A stretch of DNA of 64,000 bases from Mariniblastus sp964414815 (GTDB lineage: Bacteria; Planctomycetota; Planctomycetia; Pirellulales; Pirellulaceae), in the NCBI GenBank assembly GCA_964414815.1, contig CAYPXY010000026.1:1-64000 (forward strand), read 5' to 3'. The stretch's first letter is position 1. Each line of letters starts with the position of its first letter. The notes under the pieces were generated by a model. That model saw only the letters and a program-made list of their open reading frames with translations. It was not told the origin of the DNA and made no database searches. Below are positions 17,293 through 26,085 of this stretch, piece by piece. The position numbers and the translations under genes are program-made.

Positions 17293-17661
17293 TTAGCTTT
17301 TGTTCGATGTCTTTGTGGCCAGCTGATCCTCCTCGCGCAGCAACGATTCCAAGGCGTCCAGCCGTTCATTCCAGAACGTTCGCTGCGCCTCGATCCACTC
17401 CGCTGCTTCGTCGAGCGGCTGCCGGTTGAAGGACAACCAATGCTCGCGCCCGCAGCGCCGTCGCGTTACCAACCTCGCCTGTTCCAGGACGCGGATGTGC
17501 TTCGAGACGGAATTCAGCGAGATGGAAAACGGCCTGGCGATGTCCGTCACCCGCGTCTCACCGCGCGACAGCCGCCGAAGAATGGCCCGCCGCGTCGGAT
17601 CGGCGAGAGCCGTCAACGTACGATCGAGTCGTTTTTCAAGGGCCGTCACCATATTATTCAT
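17293..17661 (-). CDS. ArsR/SmtB-type winged-helix transcriptional regulator
   Basis: The 122-residue protein has the ArsR winged-helix core: LTALADPTRRAILRRLSRGETRVTDIARPFSISLNSVSKHIRVLEQARLVTRRRCGREHWLSF. The C-terminal segment (AAEWIEAQRTFWNERLDALESLL) resembles the subgroup that sits next to SRPBCC or DUF1579 proteins and lacks metal-binding cysteines. The single cysteine is in the RRCGRE wing. It probably controls itself and the downstream DUF1579 gene. The ATG start is at 17661. Confidence 0.9.
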   Translation of the reverse strand: MNNMVTALEKRLDRTLTALADPTRRAILRRLSRGETRVTDIARPFSISLNSVSKHIRVLEQARLVTRRRCGREHWLSFNRQPLDEAAEWIEAQRTFWNERLDALESLLREEDQLATKTSNKS

Positions 17662-17742
17662 CCAACAGGGTGAATCTATTCGGCTGGCTCTCGATTGTCA
17701 AGTCCGGCCCGCCTCAATATGTCTCTCTAACATAACGATACA

Positions 17743-18138
17743 TTATCTCGAGTTTGACTCTTCGGATGCGACTGAAATGGCGATTGCCATGATTGGGATC
17801 GCGAGATAGCGAAGAGCAATTTCACCAGCGTAATCCGTCAGATTCATTCCGGTCAGTGGTACCAGAATCAGCAAATCAAAGCCAATATTGATTGCCAGCC
17901 AAAGTAAACCGACGACAAGGCTCGGATATCGACAGGTTGGCCGCTGCCGGAATACGAGGACGAGCAACCATGCACCGACTGCTGAACCAATGACGATCAT
18001 CAGGCTCTTAAATACCCCTTGAGGCACGATGGGCTGACCATCTTTACCGATCAGCGGAATCGAAGCGGCAAAGGGAATGATCCAGGTCAGCAACCCAAAA
18101 AGAAACAAGTTGACATTTGAAATAGGCTGCGAAGACAT
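17743..18138 (-). CDS. Small four-helix membrane protein, unknown function
   Basis: The 131-residue protein has four hydrophobic segments at about residues 10-28, 44-62, 73-94 and 105-123, with short loops. No family is recognised. The ATG start is at 18138. Gaps to its neighbours are about 80-100 bp, so it may be a separate transcript. Base composition here is lower in GC than in the housekeeping blocks. Confidence 0.65.
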   Translation of the reverse strand: MSSQPISNVNLFLFGLLTWIIPFAASIPLIGKDGQPIVPQGVFKSLMIVIGSAVGAWLLVLVFRQRPTCRYPSLVVGLLWLAINIGFDLLILVPLTGMNLTDYAGEIALRYLAIPIMAIAISVASEESNSR

Positions 18139-18241
18139 CCTGAATTTCCTTTAATGAACCGGGACGAACGTTGCAAGCAAAAATCGCAATAACTGTACTC
18201 CGTCCACTCATCATCGGTTTCTGCGATTTCGGATTATTGCC

Positions 18242-18790
18242 TTATTCGACCGTTCGGGTCCACAATAACCGCTTTCGGATTTGGCGGATTCTCGCACGGA
18301 CCGATGCGGCTTTGTCTTGATCTGCGGTTTCCAGCAACCCCAAGACTTCCTTTTGGCGTTTGGGATACTGGTTTCCGATCTCGGCCAGCAGGTTATACGA
18401 CCACGCGCGAACAAAATTGTTTGAGTCACCTGTCAACTCAACTAATATTTTCCACAGTTTCGAAACCTTGCCGGAATGAATCGTCAAAGAAGGAAGTATT
18501 TGCAACAAGTGCAACCGTGCTTCCCAATGAGAAACCCGAGAGAGAAGTTCAATCAGAGCTTTCGTGGTTTGCTCGTCGAATGAAACCCCATTGTCACAAC
18601 AGCGTCTCAAAACCCATGTAGCCGCAACTTGCAGTTTGACGTCGTCATGCTCGGCGATTGCCAGAAGTTCATCAAAATTGCAGTTGCTTGAAATAAAATC
18701 ATCGGCAAGCGGCACCAGAGGTTCGGTGTGCTTGCCGTCAAATTGCCGTAGTGCTGCGATGATATTCATGTCTCTGTTCTCGCTTTTCAT
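18242..18790 (-). CDS. HEAT-repeat-like helical protein
   Basis: The 182-residue protein contains several helical repeats of HEAT/armadillo type (LLAIAEHDDVKLQVAATWVLRRCCDN, LWKILVELTGDSNNFVRAWSYNLLAEIGNQYPKRQKEVLGLLE). There is no signal peptide and no catalytic motif. It is probably a protein-binding scaffold. The ATG start is at 18790. It stands between a small membrane protein and an M23 peptidase gene without overlap. Confidence 0.7.
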   Translation of the reverse strand: MKSENRDMNIIAALRQFDGKHTEPLVPLADDFISSNCNFDELLAIAEHDDVKLQVAATWVLRRCCDNGVSFDEQTTKALIELLSRVSHWEARLHLLQILPSLTIHSGKVSKLWKILVELTGDSNNFVRAWSYNLLAEIGNQYPKRQKEVLGLLETADQDKAASVRARIRQIRKRLLWTRTVE

Positions 18791-18836
18791 CAGTAACGGT
18801 CAGCAAACTCCAATTTGCATGAAAATTCTCATCAAA

Positions 18837-19811
18837 TCAATTATCAGAAATAAAACGAACACGATTGCCCGCAGTCAAACAGACATCCCCCAAGACGACT
18901 TTGTCATTGATCATTAGAGATGCAAATCTCACCGGTCGCCCCATTCCCTTGAAAATATCTGGAGAATCCTGAACGTGAAAATGCAAGTGTGGTTCGCTAC
19001 TGTGCCCTGTGTGTCCACAATACCCTATCGTCTGCCTTCGGATCACCTGATCGCCAGGCCGGACGGCAACTTTTTCTTTAATGAGGTGAGCGTAGAGTGC
19101 GTATTCGTTTGTAGAATGTCGAATTAACACGTAGTTGCCGATGAAGCTGCGTGCGGTAAAATCACAAATCCCCCACCCAAGCAATGGAGCAAGCCCGATT
19201 CCGTCCTCAACACCGATGACCTCTCCGTCGGCTGCTGCAAGAATCTTCTGTCCATAGCAGAAGTACTCCTCTGCGCGAGTGCCTCGACCGGCATGACGGC
19301 GTTTACGACCATCAATCACTACAAAATCCAGTGCGTAACGCTGACCCAGCACATGCCAGGAATGAGAAGTCTTTGGGGTCATACCACCGTTGTAAACAAA
19401 CCATTCGCCTTCAAATGGAAGCGAATATTCAATCTGAGTCTTGTAGCTGCTACCATCATCGTTATTACGGCGCTCACGGGCCTTAAGCGTTGAATTACCG
19501 ACGATCTGCTGCACAATTTGCCTGGCTTGAAATGGGTTCAGGATTGCTAGCGTATTCGTCCAGGTCCACATGGCAATCAAGCCGGACTGCCCTAAACGCC
19601 CGATTGGCCCTGATGTCGGCCAGCTTGAATAATCGGGCTTCGGTTCATCGACATACCGTGCCATGGATGCTGGCCTACGGATTCGTTCCATGATGAAGTA
19701 CAGCAATAAGTAGACGATGATTAAGGCAATGCCAGGGGTTCGGCATTCGAAAATGGCCTTCGAAATCCATACTCCTGTCAAAGTCAATACAAGTGCGATT
19801 AACATGTTCAT
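18837..19811 (-). CDS. M23-family (LytM-like) metallopeptidase, membrane anchored
   Basis: The 324-residue protein has two hydrophobic segments in residues 1-45 (MLIALVLTLTGVWISKAIFE, IALIIVYLLLYFIM). A C-terminal M23 domain follows, with the QRYALDF, GNYVLIRH, YALYAHL and GHSSEPHLHFHVQD motifs. HLHFH supplies the zinc and catalytic histidines; the first ligand region reads QRYALD, as in a known M23 subgroup that lacks a plain HxxxD. It would cleave peptide cross-links outside the cytoplasmic membrane. It is 13 bp downstream of the serine hydrolase gene and may be co-transcribed. Confidence 0.85.
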   Translation of the reverse strand: MNMLIALVLTLTGVWISKAIFECRTPGIALIIVYLLLYFIMERIRRPASMARYVDEPKPDYSSWPTSGPIGRLGQSGLIAMWTWTNTLAILNPFQARQIVQQIVGNSTLKARERRNNDDGSSYKTQIEYSLPFEGEWFVYNGGMTPKTSHSWHVLGQRYALDFVVIDGRKRRHAGRGTRAEEYFCYGQKILAAADGEVIGVEDGIGLAPLLGWGICDFTARSFIGNYVLIRHSTNEYALYAHLIKEKVAVRPGDQVIRRQTIGYCGHTGHSSEPHLHFHVQDSPDIFKGMGRPVRFASLMINDKVVLGDVCLTAGNRVRFISDN

Positions 19812-19824
19812 CGACCGACCTTCA

Positions 19825-20844
19825 TCATCTCCTTTGTTTGTATCCGCTCATCGCGAATGCTCGCTGATAGATGCGCTCAACGGGAGCCATGAATTCGTTG
19901 GAAAGAACAATCACTGTTATCTTTGAATTCGCATAATGACCGACAAGTGTTGTCGAGTTTACCCAACTACCGCCATGTCCATTCCAACAGCGGTTGCTTC
20001 CATGTCCCTCGATCTGGAGTCCGAATCCGTAAGAAAAAGATTCTCCTGAATCCAGCGTCCCAGGTGTTTGCATCAACTTTAATGATTTCGCATTGAGTAT
20101 CTCGCAGTTCCAAAATAGAGACTGCCATCGCATCAGATCATTTAACGAACTGACAATTCCTCCGTCGCCGTCGGTGTCGATTGTTATCTCGGAAACTGAC
20201 TTAATAAACGGCACGCCGTACCCGACATTTTGATATCCTCTTGCAATCTGAAGTCTGCGTTGCTTCCGTGGAGCCAATGCAGTCGAACACAATCCAAATG
20301 GTTCAATCAAGTTTGCCTCAACGAAGTCCGCAAATCCCAACCCGGTAACCGATTCTACAATTCTCGCAAGCACAAAATAGTTGGTATTCGAGTAACTGTG
20401 TTCCTGCCCAGGTATTGCCGTCGATGCCCACTGTCGAAGTTGCCCCATGATGTACTTCCCGGTCATCTCGTCAACAGGTGTATACATACCGGCATAAAGG
20501 TAGTCAGCCAAGCCAGACGTGTGCCATAACAAGTCTCGAACCGTGATCGGACGAGTTGATTTCGTTCTCTCTACCTCGGGAAGATGCTCATAAATCGCCG
20601 ATCCAATATCCAGTTTCTCTCGTTCAACCAAAAGCATGATTGCAGTCGCAGTGAACCATTTTGAAACACTGGCCAATTCAAACGGCGTATCGGGAGTAAT
20701 CGGCGTTCTCTCTTCTACGTTTGCAAATCCGAGACATTCAACAACCGGCGATGCGCCCTCGCAAGCAACTACCAAAGCAGCTCCAGGTCCATCAGGATCG
20801 AAATAGTTTTCAAGAATTTGCACAAAACTCACCTCTCGTTCCAA
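19825..20844 (-). CDS. Class C beta-lactamase-like serine hydrolase
   Basis: The protein is 339 residues if the TTG at 20844 is used. A GTG at 20823, seven bases after a GAGAGG-type site, is a likely real start and gives 332. The beta-lactamase/transpeptidase motifs are S-x-x-K in ELASVSKWF, Y-x-N in HSYSNTNYF, and an HGG near the C-terminus (WNGHGGSWVN). No clear signal peptide is seen, unlike most family members. Substrate is unknown; D-aminopeptidase or esterase activity is typical of the family. It is followed by an M23 peptidase, which hints at cell-wall or peptide processing. Confidence 0.87.
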   Translation of the reverse strand: MEREVSFVQILENYFDPDGPGAALVVACEGASPVVECLGFANVEERTPITPDTPFELASVSKWFTATAIMLLVEREKLDIGSAIYEHLPEVERTKSTRPITVRDLLWHTSGLADYLYAGMYTPVDEMTGKYIMGQLRQWASTAIPGQEHSYSNTNYFVLARIVESVTGLGFADFVEANLIEPFGLCSTALAPRKQRRLQIARGYQNVGYGVPFIKSVSEITIDTDGDGGIVSSLNDLMRWQSLFWNCEILNAKSLKLMQTPGTLDSGESFSYGFGLQIEGHGSNRCWNGHGGSWVNSTTLVGHYANSKITVIVLSNEFMAPVERIYQRAFAMSGYKQRR

Positions 20845-21021
20845 GAATCTGCAGAAGCTTGGTTTATCCTCACCGACTCAACCAACTTCCCGCTGACACA
20901 CTATTACTTTTTTGCCAATCCCTTTGTTTCGATCGAGTGCTTTTTTCCTAGTAGGTGATTGCGTGCCGAGTAAGCGACCGGTGAGCCTGATTATGCTGCC
21001 ATAGATTAGCCCATTATTGTT

Positions 21022-23259
21022 TCATAGCCCCCAAGCCTTCAAAGTCGGTTCTATCGCGGCGGCCCAGCGTTGATAGGCTTGCGGGGTCAGGTGCAATGCA
21101 TCTGGCATCACCTCTTTCGAGATGGTTCCGTCCGGCTCCAGGAAAGTTGCACCGATATCGCGATAAATGACGTGCTGCCCATCATCCAGATGGCGGATGC
21201 GCTGGTTGATCGCCATGTTGTTCAACCGGGCTTCGTCAAGTGGCTGTTGCCCGCGAGGGAAGACACCCAGCAACATTACCTTGGCCTCGGGAAATCGTTC
21301 CCGCAGAATACCGACAATCCGTTCGATGCCTGCCGCCACTTCTTCCGCAGGTTGCATCAAGTGCCCTGTGTTGTTTGTCCCGATCATCACCACAAACGCC
21401 TTAGGTTCTATCCCCTCCAAATTGCCGTTTTCGAGCCGCCAGATCACATGCTGCGTGCGGTCGCCGCTAAAACCAAGGTTCAGTGCGCGGCGATTGGCAT
21501 AGTATTCCTTCCAGGCTTCTGCACCGCCGCCCTCCCAGCCCTGGGTGATCGAATCGCCGATGAATACCAAATCCACGTCTCCCCGACGAGCCTCCGCATT
21601 GGCTTTGGCGTTTCGCTCCCGCCACCAACCTTCGTCGTTGCGAGTTTCGGGAATGACTGCTGAGTTCACTTGGTAATACTTTCTCAAATCATGGTATCGC
21701 CGGCGCATCCCGTTCAACACCGCAGCGTATTGAGGATCCGCATGGCGGCTGGTCAACTCCTGCGGATCGGATTCGAGGTCGAATAAATTCCACTCACCGG
21801 TCCGTGAGTACCGCATCAGCTTATAGCGATCGGTGCGAATGCCGTCGTGGACTGCGACTCGATGCGATGCTGCGTTTTCATAATAAGCATAGTAGATCGC
21901 ATCCCGCCAGCCCTCGGGAGTCTGTCCAGTCGTCAGCACCGGCAGCATACTGCGACCTTGCATCTCGTCGGGAACCGGCAAGCCAGCGATCTCCAGAAAT
22001 GTCGGCGCGTAGTCAATGTTCTGCACCAGCGCGTCGCTGGCGGAACCGGCGGGAATTTTTCCAGGCCACCGCACGATCAACGGCATCCGCAGCGACTCTT
22101 CGAACATCCACCGCTTGTCGTACCAGCCGTGCTCGCCCAGATAAAACCCTTGATCCGAGACGTAAAATACAACCGTGTTGTCCGCCAACCCAGACTGGTC
22201 GAGGTAGTCGAGCATCCGTCCGACGTTTTCGTCAACGGCGGCCACACATCGTAAATAGTCCTTGATGTAACGCTGATACTTCCACTGCGTCACCTGCTCA
22301 GCGGTCAGTTCCCCCCGTTTCATCTGCTCGATGAACGCGGCATTCTCCGGCTCGTAGTGCGCATCCCAGGCTTCGCGCTGGGCATCGGTCATGCGTGCGT
22401 ATTCACCGTTGGGCAGCCCATCAAGAAAATGCTCTGGAAACAAATTCTTTCCGTGAAACTTCATGTCATGCCCCCAGAAAAAGTGGCGTTCGATGGTCAT
22501 TTCATTCTCGGCAAGCAACCCGCTGCGGCCACTGTAGTCGTCATTGAAAGTTTCTGGCAGGGGAATGTCCTGATCCTGGTACCGCTTGAAATGGCGTTCG
22601 GCGGGTGACCAGTTGCGGTGAGGTGCCTTGTGCTGGCACATCAACATGAACGGCTTTGAAGAATCACGTCCTGATTCCAGCCACTCGATGGATTTGTCGG
22701 TGATGATGTCGGTGCAGTATCCTTCAAAGCGACGAGTGCTTCCATCCATTTGAATAAAGTCGGGATTGTAGTAGTGTCCCTGATCGGGAAGCGTTTCCCA
22801 ATAGTCGAATCCCGTTGGTTTGGCCTGCAGATGCCATTTTCCAATCAGGGCCGTTTGATAACCCGCATCCTGAAGCAACCTGGAGAACAGAACCTGCGTC
22901 GTGTCGAATTTGACATCATTGCGGATCACTCCGTTCCGATGGCTATGCTTGCCGGTTTGAACCGTTGCTCGGGATGGTCCGCAAATCGAATTGGCGCAAA
23001 ACGATTTCCGCATCAACATTCCTTCGTGAGCTAAACGATCAATATGAGGCGTTTCGTTGATCCGCGAACCGAAGGCACTGATGGCCTGAAACGCATGATC
23101 ATCGACGAAAATGAAGACGATATTGGGCTGCACTGGTTCGTCAGCGACCAGTCCTCTGCCGGCTGCGGCAATAACCGTGACCGCCAGCATTGCCGCCAGT
23201 CGAACTCGAAGAAGCCATGTGAATTGCATTGAAATGGGAGTGGTTCTGATGTTTTTCAT
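21022..23259 (-). CDS. Sulfatase fused to an SGNH/GDSL hydrolase domain
   Basis: The 745-residue secreted protein has a signal peptide at residues about 12-38. The type I sulfatase domain covers about 43-525, with the formylglycine signature CGPSR at 93-97 and metal-binding VDDH and DQGFYLGEHGWYDKRW motifs. A C-terminal SGNH hydrolase domain covers about 555-745, with GDSITQG, GTNN and PDALH(L) blocks carrying Ser, Asn and Asp/His. The joint suggests removal of both sulfate and ester groups from one polysaccharide. The ATG start is at 23259. It is monocistronic and divergent from the LURP-one-like gene. Confidence 0.9.
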   Translation of the reverse strand: MKNIRTTPISMQFTWLLRVRLAAMLAVTVIAAAGRGLVADEPVQPNIVFIFVDDHAFQAISAFGSRINETPHIDRLAHEGMLMRKSFCANSICGPSRATVQTGKHSHRNGVIRNDVKFDTTQVLFSRLLQDAGYQTALIGKWHLQAKPTGFDYWETLPDQGHYYNPDFIQMDGSTRRFEGYCTDIITDKSIEWLESGRDSSKPFMLMCQHKAPHRNWSPAERHFKRYQDQDIPLPETFNDDYSGRSGLLAENEMTIERHFFWGHDMKFHGKNLFPEHFLDGLPNGEYARMTDAQREAWDAHYEPENAAFIEQMKRGELTAEQVTQWKYQRYIKDYLRCVAAVDENVGRMLDYLDQSGLADNTVVFYVSDQGFYLGEHGWYDKRWMFEESLRMPLIVRWPGKIPAGSASDALVQNIDYAPTFLEIAGLPVPDEMQGRSMLPVLTTGQTPEGWRDAIYYAYYENAASHRVAVHDGIRTDRYKLMRYSRTGEWNLFDLESDPQELTSRHADPQYAAVLNGMRRRYHDLRKYYQVNSAVIPETRNDEGWWRERNAKANAEARRGDVDLVFIGDSITQGWEGGGAEAWKEYYANRRALNLGFSGDRTQHVIWRLENGNLEGIEPKAFVVMIGTNNTGHLMQPAEEVAAGIERIVGILRERFPEAKVMLLGVFPRGQQPLDEARLNNMAINQRIRHLDDGQHVIYRDIGATFLEPDGTISKEVMPDALHLTPQAYQRWAAAIEPTLKAWGL

Positions 23260-23344
23260 AGTCTGAGTCTCTGGGATGGCACAGGATCAACTTCGGAACA
23301 GCAACTTCCATATACTCACAATGGTAATTGCAAGATCAACCAAA

Positions 23345-23392
23345 CGCTTCCATAATGGCAATCCTATCCGCTTCCATAATAGCGATCCTATC
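23345..23392. repeat. 24-bp direct tandem repeat, two copies
   Basis: The unit CGCTTCCATAATGGCAATCC.. at 23345-23368 is repeated at 23369-23392 with two or three mismatches. It lies in the 268-bp divergent promoter region between the sulfatase and the LURP-one-like gene, so it could be a regulator-binding duplication. Confidence 0.6.
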
Positions 23393-23430
23393 GAGGCCCT
23401 CCAATAGCCAACCTTTGCCAAAACGCTGAA

Positions 23431-23460
23431 CGCAATGCTCAATCATTGAGGGCCATTGCG
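23431..23460. repeat. Hairpin upstream of LURP-one-like gene
   Basis: CGCAATG and CATTGCG flank an inner CTCAAT..ATTGAG stem, giving a two-part hairpin about 70 bp before the start codon at 23528. There is no T-run, so it is not a standard terminator. It may be a 5'-UTR structure or operator. Confidence 0.45.
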
Positions 23461-23527
23461 CTACAATATTTCACGAACCGCCTATCCTCCGTTTCATAAC
23501 CTTCCATTTCTACGATCGGAACCCAAT

Positions 23528-24115
23528 ATGAAATATCCTCTGACACTTCGATTCAAGTTATTCGCGATTGCCAAGCAAGTTTATGTCAAGGACGCAGCGG
23601 ACGCGATGGTATGTTACGTCCGCCAAAAAATGTTCCGACTCAAGGAAAAAGTCGACGTCTATACGGATGACTCTCAGAAAAACCTGCTGTGTCAGATCAG
23701 CGCCGACCGCATGATCGATTTTTCAGCGGCCTATGGATTCACAGACGCCAGCGGCGAGAAGTTCGGATCCGTCAAACGGCGTGGCATGAAATCGCTCTGG
23801 CGCTCGCATTATGAAATCGCCGACGAAAATGGAAAACATGACATGACGATTCGCGAGGAGAATCCGATGGCCAAGGTTTTCGACTCGCTGCTTGGGGAAG
23901 TACCGGTCCTGGGCATTCTGACGGGCTTTTTCTTTCAGCCTCGTTACGTGATCACGAACATCCAGGACCAGCCCGTCCTGCGACTGCACAAACGCAGATC
24001 CTTTCTCGAAAGCACCTTTAGCATGGAAAAACTTGCCGACCTCGACGATGTCGAAGAGCTTCGCGCGATTATGGCCGTGTTGATGATGGCGCTCCTGGAG
24101 CGAAGAAGAGGTTAG
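23528..24115 (+). CDS. LURP-one-related (tubby-like fold) family protein
   Basis: The protein is 195 residues from the ATG at 23528 (MKYPLTLRFKLFAIAKQVYV). An earlier in-frame start at 23456 adds a non-homologous leader. The sequence fits the LOR/DUF567 pattern, a 12-strand barrel around a central helix: VYVKDA...YVRQKMFRLKEKVDVYTDDSQ, ISADRMIDFSAAYGFTD, VPVLGILTGFFFQPRYVI, and a C-terminal hydrophobic helix (LRAIMAVLMMALLERRRG). Function in bacteria is unknown; the fold may bind phospholipid. DUF486 follows 7 bp later, suggesting an operon. Confidence 0.82.
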   Translation: MKYPLTLRFKLFAIAKQVYVKDAADAMVCYVRQKMFRLKEKVDVYTDDSQKNLLCQISADRMIDFSAAYGFTDASGEKFGSVKRRGMKSLWRSHYEIADENGKHDMTIREENPMAKVFDSLLGEVPVLGILTGFFFQPRYVITNIQDQPVLRLHKRRSFLESTFSMEKLADLDDVEELRAIMAVLMMALLERRRG

Positions 24116-24122
24116 CGTCGCG

Positions 24123-24503
24123 ATGTTGCGAACCTATCTGACGCCTGTCGTTCTGTTGATCATTGCCAATGTATTTATGACACTGGCCTGGTATGGCCAT
24201 TTGAAATTTCACGAATGGGGCTGGTTTCAGAAATCGGCAATGATCACGTTCATTCTCGTTAGTTGGGGGCTGGCTTTCTTCGAATATATTTTCCAGGTTC
24301 CAGCCAATCGGCTGGGGTACATTGAAAATGGTGGACCCTACAGCCTGTTTCAACTCAAGGTGATGCAGGAAGTCATAACCCTGGTCGTATTCGTGGGGTT
24401 CATGCTGATCTTTTTTGAAAAAGAACACTTCCGCTGGAATCACTTGGCCGCCGGAGGTTGTCTGGTCGCCGCCGTCTGGTTCGTGTTCGGCTTCCAGAAA
24501 TGA
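24123..24503 (+). CDS. DUF486 family small membrane protein (DMT-like)
   Basis: The 126-residue protein has four hydrophobic segments: YLTPVVLLIIANVFMTLAWY, KSAMITFILVSWGLAFFEYIF, VITLVVFVGFMLIFF and LAAGGCLVAAVWFVFGF. The family-typical AWYGHLK, FEYIFQVPANRLGY and GPYSLFQLKVMQEVITL motifs mark DUF486, a distant relative of drug/metabolite transporters. Function is unknown. The ATG at 24123 is seven bases after the LURP-one stop. guaB follows 108 bp later. Confidence 0.9.
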   Translation: MLRTYLTPVVLLIIANVFMTLAWYGHLKFHEWGWFQKSAMITFILVSWGLAFFEYIFQVPANRLGYIENGGPYSLFQLKVMQEVITLVVFVGFMLIFFEKEHFRWNHLAAGGCLVAAVWFVFGFQK

Positions 24504-24611
24504 TGGCGATCCCGGTCACTCGGGGGCATCCCCCAATTGCCAACTCATTTTCTGCCGTCCATAATATGTTGCTTCATCAATTCACCCCCCAACGGCCGGA
24601 TGAGGCATTTT

Positions 24612-26084
24612 ATGGACGAAAAAATTCGTCATACCGCAATTACTTTCGATGATGTCCTACTAGAACCCCGCTATAGCGAAGCGGTTCCGTCCCAAGTCAA
24701 CGTCTCTACTCGACTGACCAGGAACATCCCCATCAATATCCCGATTCTCAGTTCGCCGATGGACACCGTCACCGAACATGCCATGGCGATCGGCTTGGCC
24801 AAGGTAGGCGGATTGGGTGTCATCCATAAAAACATGCTTCCCGCCGACCAGGCCGACGAAGTCTACAAAGTCAAACGCTCGGCCAACGGTATTATTCTCG
24901 ACCCGATCACGCTGCCGCCCACGGCGACCGTGTTGGAGGCTCAAACCCTGATGCGACAACACAATGTCTCCGGCGTGCCAATTGTGCTAGCTGATGGCAA
25001 GCTGGTGGGAATACTGACCCGCCGCGATCTCCGGTTCCTGGAAACCGGCGAGATTGAGGTTTCCGAGGTGATGACGAGCGAACCGTTGGTAACAGCTACG
25101 GGAAATGTAACGCTTGAGGAAGCTGAGAAAATTTTAACGGCTAAAAAAGTGGAGAAACTTTTACTGGTTGACGAAGAAAGGAAACTAAGGGGACTTATAA
25201 CGATTAAAGACATCGACATGATGCAGCGGTTTCCGGATGCCTGCCGAGACATCCAGGGACGCTTGCGAGTCGGAGCCGCCATCGGCGTTCACGATCTCGC
25301 GAGAGCCGAACTGCTGATCGAAAAAGGAGTCGATGTGTTGATCGTGGACAGTGCCCACGGCCATTCGCTCAACGTGATTCAAACCGTGCAGGAGGTCAAA
25401 CGTCGGTGGAACATCGACGTGATCGCCGGCAACATCGCGACGGGCGAAGGGTGTCAGGCATTGATTGATGCCGGAGCGGATGCCGTGAAAGTCGGTATCG
25501 GGCCGGGGTCGATCTGCACGACGCGAGTGGTCAGCGGAGTTGGAGTTCCGCAGGTCACGGCGATTTACGAGGCAGCGAAAGTTGCCGACAAACATAACAT
25601 ACCGATCATTGCCGATGGCGGAATCCGCTATTCGGGCGACGTAACCAAAGCGATTGCTGCGGGAGCGAGCTGCGTGATGATCGGAGGGCTTTTTGCCGGT
25701 TTGGCAGAAAGCCCCGGAGAGACCATTTTATACCAGGGTCGCACCTTCAAGGCGTACCGTGGGATGGGATCACTGGGCGCGATGGCCAGAGGATCCAGCG
25801 AGCGATACAGGCAGTCGACGGGAGCCGGGAAACTGGTTCCGGAAGGTGTCGAGGGCCGTGTGCCGTTCAAGGGGGCGTTAAGTGATTTCGTTTATCAATT
25901 GGTCGGAGGTTTGCGCGCCGGAATGGGCTATTGCGGCGCATGGACCATCGAACAACTAAGAGCCGAAGCCCGATTCATCAAGGTTTCGGCAGCAAGCGTT
26001 AGAGAGAGCCACCCACATGACATTGCCATTACTCAAGAGTCACCCAACTACAGCACTGAGGAGCCGTTTGACTCACCGGGATAG
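24612..26084 (+). CDS. guaB: Inosine-5'-monophosphate dehydrogenase
   Basis: The protein is 490 residues from the ATG at 24612 (MDEKIRHTAITFDDVLLEPRYSEAVPS); a TTG at 24537 is less likely. It oxidises IMP to XMP in guanine nucleotide synthesis, using NAD. The TIM barrel carries the GPGSICTTRVVSGVGVPQ catalytic-cysteine loop and the YRGMGSLGAM flap. Two CBS domains are inserted in the middle (LMRQHNVSGVPIVLADGKLVGILTRRDLRF and KVEKLLLVDEERKLRGLITIKDI). A short C-terminal extension follows IAITQESPNY. A gene for a secreted SHD1 protein starts two bases after the stop. Confidence 0.97.
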   Translation: MDEKIRHTAITFDDVLLEPRYSEAVPSQVNVSTRLTRNIPINIPILSSPMDTVTEHAMAIGLAKVGGLGVIHKNMLPADQADEVYKVKRSANGIILDPITLPPTATVLEAQTLMRQHNVSGVPIVLADGKLVGILTRRDLRFLETGEIEVSEVMTSEPLVTATGNVTLEEAEKILTAKKVEKLLLVDEERKLRGLITIKDIDMMQRFPDACRDIQGRLRVGAAIGVHDLARAELLIEKGVDVLIVDSAHGHSLNVIQTVQEVKRRWNIDVIAGNIATGEGCQALIDAGADAVKVGIGPGSICTTRVVSGVGVPQVTAIYEAAKVADKHNIPIIADGGIRYSGDVTKAIAAGASCVMIGGLFAGLAESPGETILYQGRTFKAYRGMGSLGAMARGSSERYRQSTGAGKLVPEGVEGRVPFKGALSDFVYQLVGGLRAGMGYCGAWTIEQLRAEARFIKVSAASVRESHPHDIAITQESPNYSTEEPFDSPG

Positions 26085-26085
26085 C

